From contig VGPE01000086.1 in the NCBI GenBank assembly GCA_016875645.1, forward strand, positions 1 to 10,228: a stretch of DNA of 10,228 nt. The letters run 5' to 3'. This DNA comes from Chloroflexota bacterium. GTDB lineage: Bacteria > Chloroflexota > Limnocylindria > Limnocylindrales > CSP1-4. Made by a program: the position numbers and the translations under genes. The notes beneath the pieces were generated by a model. It saw only the letters and a list, made by a program, of their open reading frames with translations, made no database searches and was not told the DNA's origin. Below, one piece after another: positions 1-6,201 of the stretch (its first letter is position 1; each line of letters begins with the position of its first letter).

Positions 1-387
1 CGACCCGAGGCGCCAGCCCTGCGGCCGGCTGGACGCATGGTGGCTGCGGCGCACCAGCTCCTCGTAGGCATCTTTGACCTGCTCATCGTCGCCGATGGCT
101 AGGTGGCCATCGGCAGCGAGCACGCTGGCGATCAGGTCGTCAGGTCCACCGACATCGACGGCGGCAGCCGTCGAGTGCGCCTCCAGCCACGTGCGCCCTG
201 CCGGTGTGATCGACGCCTTCCACGTGGCACCGGCGCCCTTGACAGCGGCGAGGCCGCGGCTCTTTAGCGACGCGGCGCTGATCTTGCGGCTGACCTCCGT
301 CTCCGCATCGACGGCCAAGCAGCCATCCCGGATCCACTCGAGTGTCGCGATCTGCTTCTGGCTGAGCGCGTCTGCGTTCCTGCCCAT
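1..387 (-). CDS. Hypothetical winged-helix-like protein, C-terminus outside the window
   Basis: An open frame runs from an ATG at 387 to the window edge (129 codons, no stop), so the protein is partial at its C-terminus. It begins MGRNADALSQKQIATLEWIR. Residues about 10-75 read as a small helix-turn-helix or winged-helix-like unit: a first helix (QKQIATLEWIRDG), then SAASLKSRGL followed by a beta-wing-like stretch (AAVKGAGATWKASITPAGRTWLE). This resembles small actinobacterial proteins of unknown role with an xLxxRGLVxV...W.AxxTxAGxxYL pattern; the resemblance is from memory and only at motif level. The start lies about 10 bases after the stop of the glycosylase-like gene, with a purine-rich GGGTGAGG just before the ATG, so it is probably the next gene of the same operon. 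A DNA-binding role is plausible but not shown. Confidence 0.7.
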   Translation of the reverse strand, partial: MGRNADALSQKQIATLEWIRDGCLAVDAETEVSRKISAASLKSRGLAAVKGAGATWKASITPAGRTWLEAHSTAAAVDVGGPDDLIASVLAADGHLAIGDDEQVKDAYEELVRRSHHASSRPQGWRLGS

Positions 388-397
388 GCCTCACCCG

Positions 398-1030
398 TCA
401 TCGATCCTGGCCAATCTCGGTTGCGATCTCCATGAGTCCGGCCTGCAGTCTCGGCTTGCCGCCGTTGGCCGGATGGCGCAGGACGAGGGTGCCAGCCGGG
501 AGGACACGCCGCGATGATTGCCCGAGTCCAACGACGACCTCTGGCTGCATCAGCACGAGGAAGCGGTCTAGCCACCGGCGCCCAAGAGCCAGCTCTTCGG
601 CCGTTGGGCGACGGTTGCGGAGCGGGTCGTCAGCTCGGGCGGGATGAAACGGCACGGCGTTCCAAAGAACGACCGATGCGGGATCCATCCCGGCTGCCTC
701 CATGGCTCCTCGCAGGACTGTGGCGGAGTGCTCGGCGAAGCCGTCCCTCTTCAGGCCATCCGCGCTTGTTCGCTGGGCCGGCGGGAGGCATCGCTCTGCG
801 GTGAATGCGATCCCGGAGAACCGCGCCCCATGGGCTGAGGGTGCCTCGCCAATGAGCGCCAGTTGAACGCCGATACGGGGCTCGAGGTACGTGCGGAGGT
901 TGTCACGGCGGGTGGCCGCACCACCCGGCCGATCGAGACCCGGGACCTCGATCGCGTACTGGTTGAACAGGTACCCGGGCGGCCTCTGCCGGGCGAGATC
1001 GCCGACGAACCTGGCGACAGAGTCTGGCAT
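398..1030 (-). CDS. Uracil-DNA glycosylase superfamily protein
   Basis: About 210 residues with the layout of the uracil-DNA glycosylase fold. The active-site loop is GEAPSAHGARFSGIAF (about residues 61-75), matching the GEAPGxRGxxxTGxPF pattern of an uncharacterised bacterial UDG-like family. A central LWNAVPFHP (about 122-130) precedes NRRPTAEEL, and the C-terminal substrate-binding motif is LRHPANGG (about 184-191). Family members are expected to recognise or excise a damaged or non-canonical base, but the substrate of this branch is unknown. The classical GEAPG glycine is Ser here. Two starts are possible: ATG at 1030 or GTG at 1033, the latter directly abutting the hsdR TAG at 1036-1034. 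The stop is at 400-398. Abutment to hsdR implies translational coupling and suggests a link with the restriction locus, such as handling modified phage bases or repair; this is inference. Confidence 0.85.
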   Translation of the reverse strand: MPDSVARFVGDLARQRPPGYLFNQYAIEVPGLDRPGGAATRRDNLRTYLEPRIGVQLALIGEAPSAHGARFSGIAFTAERCLPPAQRTSADGLKRDGFAEHSATVLRGAMEAAGMDPASVVLWNAVPFHPARADDPLRNRRPTAEELALGRRWLDRFLVLMQPEVVVGLGQSSRRVLPAGTLVLRHPANGGKPRLQAGLMEIATEIGQDR

Positions 1031-1033
1031 CAC

Positions 1034-4000
1034 CTACGCCACGGCCCAGAGCTCGGACAGCACCTCGGCCTGCTCGAGCACGAGCTCCGTCGCCCGGGCC
1101 TGCTTGTCGGGCGGGTAGCCGTGCTTGCGCAGGATCCGCTTGACCAGGACCCGGAGCTGGGCGCGGACGTTCTCGCGGACGGTCCAGTCGATCGTGACGT
1201 TGGCCCGAACCTGCTCGGTCAACTCGCGCGCGATGGCCAGGAGCTCGGGCTCGCCCAGCACCGCGACCGCTGAGTCGTTGGTCTCGAGGGCGTCGTAGAA
1301 GGCGAGCTCGTCGTTGGTGAGGCCAAGCTGCTCGCCGCGGGCCGACGCCTGGCGGATGTCCTTGGCGAGCGCGATCAGCTCCTCGATCACCTGGGCCGTC
1401 TCAATCGCCCGGTTCTGGTATCGCCGAAGCGCCTGCTCGAGGAGGTCCGCAAAGGAGCGCGCCTGGACGACGTTGCGCCGACCGCGCGACTTGATCTCGC
1501 CCGCCAGCAGCTTGCGCAGCAGCTCGACGGCGACGTTGCGCTGCGGGAGACCGCGCACCTCGGCCAGGAACTCGTCGGACAAGATCGAGATGTCGGGCTT
1601 CTTCAGACCTGCCGCCGCGAAGATGTCGATCACCTCGTCGGACACGATCGCCTGGCTCACGATCTGGCGGATCGCGTGGTCGAGCTGCTCGTCGGTCTTC
1701 CGCTCGCCTGCGGCACTCTTGGCGAGCACCGCTCGGACGGCCTGGAAGAAGCCGACGTCATCGCGGATCGCGAGCGCCTGGTCGGCCGGGACGGACAGGG
1801 CGAATGCCGCCGAGAGCTCGGTCACGGCCTGCAACAGCCGCGCCTTGCCGTCCTCCTGCGCGAGGATGTGCTCCTGCGCGGCCGGGAGCAACGCGAGCCG
1901 CTCCTCGGCGTCGCCCGTCACCCAAGCCTGGTGGTCGAAGCCGTGGAACAGGCCGGCGCAGACCTCGTGCTTCTCGAGCATGAGCGCGACCGCCTCGGCC
2001 TGGTCGATCGCGGCCTTGCCGGTCCCGCCGGATTCCGTGTACGCCGCGAGCGCCTTGCGCAACTCGTCGGCGATGCCCAGGTAGTCCACGACGAGGCCGC
2101 CCGGCTTGTCGCGGAACACCCGGTTGACCCGGGCGATCGCCTGCATCAGGCCGTGCCCGCGCATCGGCTTGTCGAGGTACATCGTGTGCAGGCTCGGGGC
2201 GTCGAACCCGGTCAGCCACATGTCGCGGACGATCACCATCCGGAACGGGTCCGCGGGGTCGCGGAATCGGGCGGCCAGCGCTTCGCGCCGCGGCTTGTTG
2301 CGGATGTGGTCCTGCCACTCGAGCGGGTCCGAGGCCGACCCGGTCATCACGACCTTGAGCGCGCCGTCGTCGTCGCCCGTCCCGACCCACGCTGGGCGCA
2401 GCACGGCGATCTCGCGGTACAGATCGACCGCGATCCGCCGGCTCATCGTGACGACCATCGCCTTGCCGTCCATGGTGGCCAGGCGATCCTCGAAGTGAGC
2501 GACGAGGTCCGCCGCGACGAGGCGGACGCGGTGCTCGGCCCCGACGAGCGCCTCGAGCTGCGCCCAGCGGCTCTTGAGCCGCTCCTTGCGGTCGACCTCC
2601 TCGCCCTCGGTGACCTCCTCGAAGGCGGGGTCGATCTTGGGCCGCTCGGCCTCGGCGAGCGTCAGCTTCGCGAGCCGGCTCTCGTAGTAGATCGGGACCG
2701 TCGCGCCGTCGCGGACCGAGCGCTCGATGTCGTAGACGCTGATGTAGTCGCCGAACACGGAGCGGGTGTTCGCGTCGGTGAGCTCGATCGGCGTGCCCGT
2801 GAAGCCGATGAACGACGCGCCCGGCAGCGCGTCGCGGAGGTGGCGCGCGAAGCCGTCGATGAAGTCGTACTGGCTGCGGTGCGCCTCATCCGCGATCACC
2901 ACGATGTTCCGTCGGTCTGACAGGACCGGGTGGGTGTCGCCCCGCTCGTCGGGCAGGAACTTCTGGATCGTCGTGAACACCACGCCGCCCGAGCCCACGG
3001 CGAGCTTCGCGCGCAGGTCGGCGCGATCCTGCGCCTGGACTGGCTCCTGGCGCAGCAACTCGTGGCAGCGGGCGAATGTCCCGAACAGCTGGTCGTCGAG
3101 GTCGTTGCGATCAGTCAATACGACCAGGGTCGGGTTGGCCATCGCGGGCTCGAGGACGATCCGGCCGGCATAGAAGGCCATGGTCAGGCTCTTGCCCGAC
3201 CCCTGCGTGTGCCAGATGACGCCGACCCGGCGGTCGCCGGGTTCGCCCCCAGGGCACGAGGGCGTCTCGTACCGGCCGCGCTCCTCGGCGGCGCGGAGGT
3301 GCGGCTCCGAGAGAGCGCTGGTCGCGCGGATCGTCTCCTCGACCGCGGCGTTCACCGCGTGGAACTGGTGGTACCCGGCGATCTTCTTGGCGATCAGCCC
3401 TCCGCCCGCGTCCTCGAAGACCACGAAGTGGCGCACGAGGTCGAGGAACCGGCCGTGCTCGAAGACGCCCTCGAGCAGCACCCGGAGCTCGGGCATGGCC
3501 GCGGGTGCGTCCGAGCTGCCCTCGATCGTCCGCCAGGGCTTGAACCACTCCTCGCCCGCGCCCAGGGCGCCGATCCGGGCCGTGGTCCCGTCCGAGGTGA
3601 CGAGGACCGCATTCGCCTCGAACAGGGCGGGGACCTGCGCCTGGTACGTCACGAGCTGGCGGTACGCGGTGTGGATCGTCGCCTGCTCGTCCGCCGGGTT
3701 CTTCAGCTCGACCACCGCGAGCGGCAGGCCGTTGAGGAACAGCACGACGTCTGGCCGGCGCTCGTGCCCGCCGTCGACCACCGTGAATTGGTTGACGGCC
3801 AGCCAGTCGTTCGCCTCCGGCCGCCCGAAGTCGATGACCTGTGCCTGCGCCCCCGCGATCGAGCCGTCCGTCCGGCGGTACTCCACCGTCACGCCGTCAA
3901 CGAGCATCCGGTGGATGGCGCGGTTGCGCTCGATGAGCGTCGGCCCGGCCACGCGCGTCAGCTTGCGAAAGGCGTCGTCCAGGGCCGCCGCAGGCAGCGC

Positions 4001-4189
4001 GGGGTTGAGCCGCATGAGCGCCGCCCGCAGCCGCCGCTCCAGGACGACGTCGCGGTACGACGGGTCCGAGCGCTCCGCCGCCGGCGTCCCGACCGCGATC
4101 TCCGGGCCGTGGAGAACGGCCCAGTCGAGCCGCCCCAAGACGGCGAGCGCCGCCTCCTCGACGATCGACTCGGTGAAGGAGCCGCTCAC
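1034..4189 (-). CDS. hsdR: Type I restriction endonuclease subunit R (HsdR)
   Basis: ATP-dependent DNA translocase and nuclease subunit of a type I restriction enzyme; it acts with HsdM and HsdS to cut unmodified DNA away from the target site. The 1051-residue length matches EcoR124I-type HsdR. Nuclease domain: RRPDVV with D147, then ELK (E161, K163) and the QxxxY motif Q178-Y182. Superfamily 2 motor: Walker A TQGSGKS (328-334), VVLTDRNDLDDQLF (356-369), DEAH (434-437), FTGTPI (463-468), GFDAP (661-665) and QAIARVNRVF (683-692). The helical C-terminal region (about 740-1051) is where complex assembly is expected. All catalytic motifs look intact. The GTG start at 4189 overlaps the toxin stop as GTGA and has AGGGG six bases upstream. 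The partner hsdS is not adjacent; it lies about 5.5 kb upstream with other defence genes between. Confidence 0.97.
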   Translation of the reverse strand: MSGSFTESIVEEAALAVLGRLDWAVLHGPEIAVGTPAAERSDPSYRDVVLERRLRAALMRLNPALPAAALDDAFRKLTRVAGPTLIERNRAIHRMLVDGVTVEYRRTDGSIAGAQAQVIDFGRPEANDWLAVNQFTVVDGGHERRPDVVLFLNGLPLAVVELKNPADEQATIHTAYRQLVTYQAQVPALFEANAVLVTSDGTTARIGALGAGEEWFKPWRTIEGSSDAPAAMPELRVLLEGVFEHGRFLDLVRHFVVFEDAGGGLIAKKIAGYHQFHAVNAAVEETIRATSALSEPHLRAAEERGRYETPSCPGGEPGDRRVGVIWHTQGSGKSLTMAFYAGRIVLEPAMANPTLVVLTDRNDLDDQLFGTFARCHELLRQEPVQAQDRADLRAKLAVGSGGVVFTTIQKFLPDERGDTHPVLSDRRNIVVIADEAHRSQYDFIDGFARHLRDALPGASFIGFTGTPIELTDANTRSVFGDYISVYDIERSVRDGATVPIYYESRLAKLTLAEAERPKIDPAFEEVTEGEEVDRKERLKSRWAQLEALVGAEHRVRLVAADLVAHFEDRLATMDGKAMVVTMSRRIAVDLYREIAVLRPAWVGTGDDDGALKVVMTGSASDPLEWQDHIRNKPRREALAARFRDPADPFRMVIVRDMWLTGFDAPSLHTMYLDKPMRGHGLMQAIARVNRVFRDKPGGLVVDYLGIADELRKALAAYTESGGTGKAAIDQAEAVALMLEKHEVCAGLFHGFDHQAWVTGDAEERLALLPAAQEHILAQEDGKARLLQAVTELSAAFALSVPADQALAIRDDVGFFQAVRAVLAKSAAGERKTDEQLDHAIRQIVSQAIVSDEVIDIFAAAGLKKPDISILSDEFLAEVRGLPQRNVAVELLRKLLAGEIKSRGRRNVVQARSFADLLEQALRRYQNRAIETAQVIEELIALAKDIRQASARGEQLGLTNDELAFYDALETNDSAVAVLGEPELLAIARELTEQVRANVTIDWTVRENVRAQLRVLVKRILRKHGYPPDKQARATELVLEQAEVLSELWAVA

Positions 4190-5061
4190 GCCACGCCCCT
4201 GTCGCGGTCGACCGCCGCCATGGCGATCCGGACGGCCTCGACGGCCTCGTTGCGCAGCCGCGCGATCGCGTCCTCGCCGAGGCCCGACCCCAGGAAGCGG
4301 GCGTACGACGCAGGCCCATCGTGCCCCGGTTCGGCGAACCGCTCGCGGACGCGCTCGAGGGCGTCCACGACGAGAGCGTCCCGGATCACCGGGCTTGCGG
4401 CGATCGCAGTGCCGGCGCCGCCTGGTCCATCGGCGTAGTTGAGGAGGGTGTAGACGAGGTCGTACGCGTCCTTGTCGTGGTGGCGATCGACGAAGGCGCG
4501 GATCTTGAGCGTGACGAAGGGCGCCAACCCGGCGACGCGAACCTGGATCTGCGACAAGCCGCCGCCGTCGAGCCGCTCCGCCTCGATGTCGACGAGCCGG
4601 TGGTCAGCCGGCAGCAGGCGAACCCCGGCGACGTTGAACGCCTGAAAGCGTGAGCCGGCGCCGGACCTCGGCCTGAAGTTGCGGCCCTCAGGGACCTCGT
4701 CCGTGTCGCACAGGAACTCGAGCACGAGGTCGCGCCCCTCCACCGTCCGCCGCCAGCGGAACTCGGGATCGCTCGCGGTCGGCGCCTGCGCGAAGCCGCC
4801 CTCGCGGAGGTTCCGCTCGAGGGTCTCGTACCCAGTGGCGTCGAACCCGTCGACGGCGAACGCCACGGCGAGGTCCACGTCCCGCGAGCCCACGTGCGCT
4901 GGCGCGGGCGGCGCGACCGGGCCGACCAGGTAGCGCGGCACGAGGCCGCCGACGAGGTACAGCGAGCGGCCCCAGAAGCCGGCGTCGCCGATCACCGTGA
5001 CGAGCGCGCGCTCGCACAGCTCGGTGCCTTGCTCGTCGTAGTCGGCCGCAGAGGGCGTCAT
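4186..5061 (-). CDS. abiEii: AbiEii-like nucleotidyltransferase toxin (type IV-class toxin-antitoxin)
   Basis: A 291-residue protein with the hallmarks of AbiEii/DUF1814 nucleotidyltransferases. LVGGLVPRYL (36-45) holds the GG of the nucleotide-binding loop. SRDVDLAV (59-66) supplies the two metal-binding aspartates D61 and D63, and E115 in LVLEFL is a candidate third acidic residue. The C-terminal signature TLKIRAF (184-190) followed by KDAYDL (197-202) matches the family K...D..D motif. Related toxins (AbiEii, mycobacterial MenT) transfer nucleotides and stop growth; some MenT proteins modify tRNA. The target of this one is unknown. The ATG at 5061 shares its A with the antitoxin stop (TGATG). 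A start 34 codons upstream would lie inside the antitoxin gene and adds Arg/Pro/Gly-rich sequence, so it was not used. All key residues are present, so activity is likely. Its stop overlaps the hsdR start. Confidence 0.88.
   Translation of the reverse strand: MTPSAADYDEQGTELCERALVTVIGDAGFWGRSLYLVGGLVPRYLVGPVAPPAPAHVGSRDVDLAVAFAVDGFDATGYETLERNLREGGFAQAPTASDPEFRWRRTVEGRDLVLEFLCDTDEVPEGRNFRPRSGAGSRFQAFNVAGVRLLPADHRLVDIEAERLDGGGLSQIQVRVAGLAPFVTLKIRAFVDRHHDKDAYDLVYTLLNYADGPGGAGTAIAASPVIRDALVVDALERVRERFAEPGHDGPASYARFLGSGLGEDAIARLRNEAVEAVRIAMAAVDRDRGVA
4196..4200 (-). promoter_or_regulatory. Ribosome binding site of hsdR
   Basis: AGGGG on the minus strand lies six bases before the GTG at 4189, inside the end of the upstream toxin gene. 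It supports the GTG, which makes a four-base GTGA overlap with the toxin stop, as the true hsdR start. Confidence 0.6.
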
Positions 5062-6128
5062 CAGAACCCGAACACCTGGGAGCGGTACTCGCGCGCCTGC
5101 TCTGCGCCCCGGCGCGGATCCCGAAGGGCGTCGAGGTACACCCGGGTATCTGCCGCCAGCCACACGCCTTCGGCCTCACGCCTCAGCCGCAGCTCCGCGT
5201 CGTCGGGCCCCTGGATGAACACGAGATTCGCCCCCTCGTCCACGAGCCGCGCGTCGGCGGCGGCAGCGACCTCGGCCGAGGTCCGGGTCGCCTCCACGCG
5301 GACCTCGATGACGGGAACCGACGTCAGGACGGGCGCGCGCCGGGCGGCGGCCGCCACCCCGGTGACCGCATGGACCAGGTCGTGCTTCGCCAACCGTGAA
5401 GAGACTTCCCGGGCCCCGTCGCCCCGCAGCAGCGCGTATGCCGGTGTACGCCGTTCCTTCGGCTCGACGGCTTCCTCCGCCCAGAGGTCCAGGAGTGCGG
5501 CGGGGGAGGCCACCCGACGGGTCTTGCGTGGCCCCCGGCCGTCTGCCGCCAGTACCGTCGCCCGCTCGAGCCGAGAGAACACACGGTGGGCGAGCGCGGT
5601 CGAGACGCCCGCGCGATCCGCCATGGCATCGAGCGTCCACGCACGCTGCGGCTCGAGGATGAGCGCCTGGGCGATCAGCCCGGCCTTGCCCGCGAGGCGC
5701 GGCAACGCAGGCGCGCTCGCGGCAGCGACGATGACGGCATCGGCGGTGAACGACCCAGACCTCGTCAGCGATCCCGTGCGGACGTGGAGACCCGGCAGGT
5801 CGATCGCCGCGTTGCCCGCGGCGTCGACGTAGCCGATTCCGTGCGATTCGAGGATCTCGCGCGCCCCGGAGGTGGTTGCTCTGGCGACGACCAGCAGAGG
5901 CTCAGGTCGGCCGACGTTGCGGTCCTCGATCGAGTGGGCGATGACCGCGTCAACGTGGGCCTTCTGCTCCACCCTGAGCACGAGACCGGCGTCGGAGAAC
6001 CGCAGGCTGCCGTCGTCGCGGGAGCCGGCCAGCGCGTCACCAACCGCCGGGGCGCCGGGAAGCGCCCGCAGCAGGGTGACGGCCCATGGGGCGAGGCCTT
6101 CGTTCTTAACAGAAGTAGCGTTCTTCAC
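5061..6128 (-). CDS. abiEi: AbiEi-like antitoxin and transcriptional repressor
   Basis: A 355-residue protein directly upstream of, and overlapping, the AbiEii-like toxin. Residues about 147-205 form a winged helix: GLIAQALILEP, then TLDAMADRAGVS, a recognition helix (TALAHRVFSRLERA), then a basic GRGPRKTRR. The N-terminal 50-120 region, with EPLLVVARATTSGAREIL and GIGYVDAAGNA, matches the extra N-terminal domain of longer AbiEi-family proteins. The C-terminal YLDALRDPRRGAEQA (331-345) is also typical of the family. Such antitoxins neutralise the toxin without a stable complex in the classical AbiE case and repress their own promoter. The GTG at 6128 lies about 10 bases below a strong -10 box with no Shine-Dalgarno sequence, so a leaderless transcript is likely. 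Direct repeats over the promoter are candidate operators for this protein. Confidence 0.85.
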   Translation of the reverse strand: MKNATSVKNEGLAPWAVTLLRALPGAPAVGDALAGSRDDGSLRFSDAGLVLRVEQKAHVDAVIAHSIEDRNVGRPEPLLVVARATTSGAREILESHGIGYVDAAGNAAIDLPGLHVRTGSLTRSGSFTADAVIVAAASAPALPRLAGKAGLIAQALILEPQRAWTLDAMADRAGVSTALAHRVFSRLERATVLAADGRGPRKTRRVASPAALLDLWAEEAVEPKERRTPAYALLRGDGAREVSSRLAKHDLVHAVTGVAAAARRAPVLTSVPVIEVRVEATRTSAEVAAAADARLVDEGANLVFIQGPDDAELRLRREAEGVWLAADTRVYLDALRDPRRGAEQAREYRSQVFGF

Positions 6129-6133
6129 ACTGA

Positions 6134-6161
6134 CTGTAAAGATAGGCGAATCTGTAAAGAT
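6134..6161 (-). repeat. Tandem operator-like direct repeats (2 x ATCTTTACAG)
   Basis: Two exact 10-base copies of ATCTTTACAG at 6161-6152 and 6143-6134, separated by 8 bases (18-base period). The first touches the -35 box and fills the spacer; the second covers most of the -10 box and the start region. Binding there would block RNA polymerase. The obvious candidate ligand is the adjacent AbiEi-like winged-helix protein. AT-rich exact repeats stand out in a GC-rich surrounding. Confidence 0.7.
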
Positions 6162-6166
6162 GTCAA
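6139..6166 (-). promoter_or_regulatory. Promoter of the abiE-hsdR operon
   Basis: Minus-strand TTGACA (6166-6161), a 16-base spacer and TATCTT (6144-6139) form a near-consensus housekeeping sigma promoter. It is in the only gap between the nuclease-NTPase gene and abiEi. The predicted transcription start, around 6133-6128, is at or within a few bases of the GTG start codon, indicating a leaderless or near-leaderless mRNA. It would drive abiEi, abiEii, hsdR and the glycosylase-like gene. Confidence 0.75.
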
Positions 6167-6201
6167 GCCTTCGGACTCGAGTGACGTCGCACGCTGGTAG
6201 A

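Noticed and set aside
1676..4442. Long plus-strand open frames (1676-2920, 2930-4438, 3180-4442)
   Set aside because: They lie antisense to hsdR, whose motifs are unambiguous, and their products are Arg/Ala/Asp- or Ser-rich without recognisable domains. They are typical stop-free shadows of a GC-rich gene.
5062..5163. 34-codon N-terminal extension of the AbiEii-like toxin
   Set aside because: It would lie inside the abiEi coding region and adds low-complexity Arg/Pro/Gly sequence; the ATG at 5061 with TGATG overlap is the normal arrangement.
6167..6201. Rho-independent terminator after the nuclease-NTPase gene
   Set aside because: No convincing GC-rich hairpin with a T-run is visible, so read-through into abiEi cannot be excluded.
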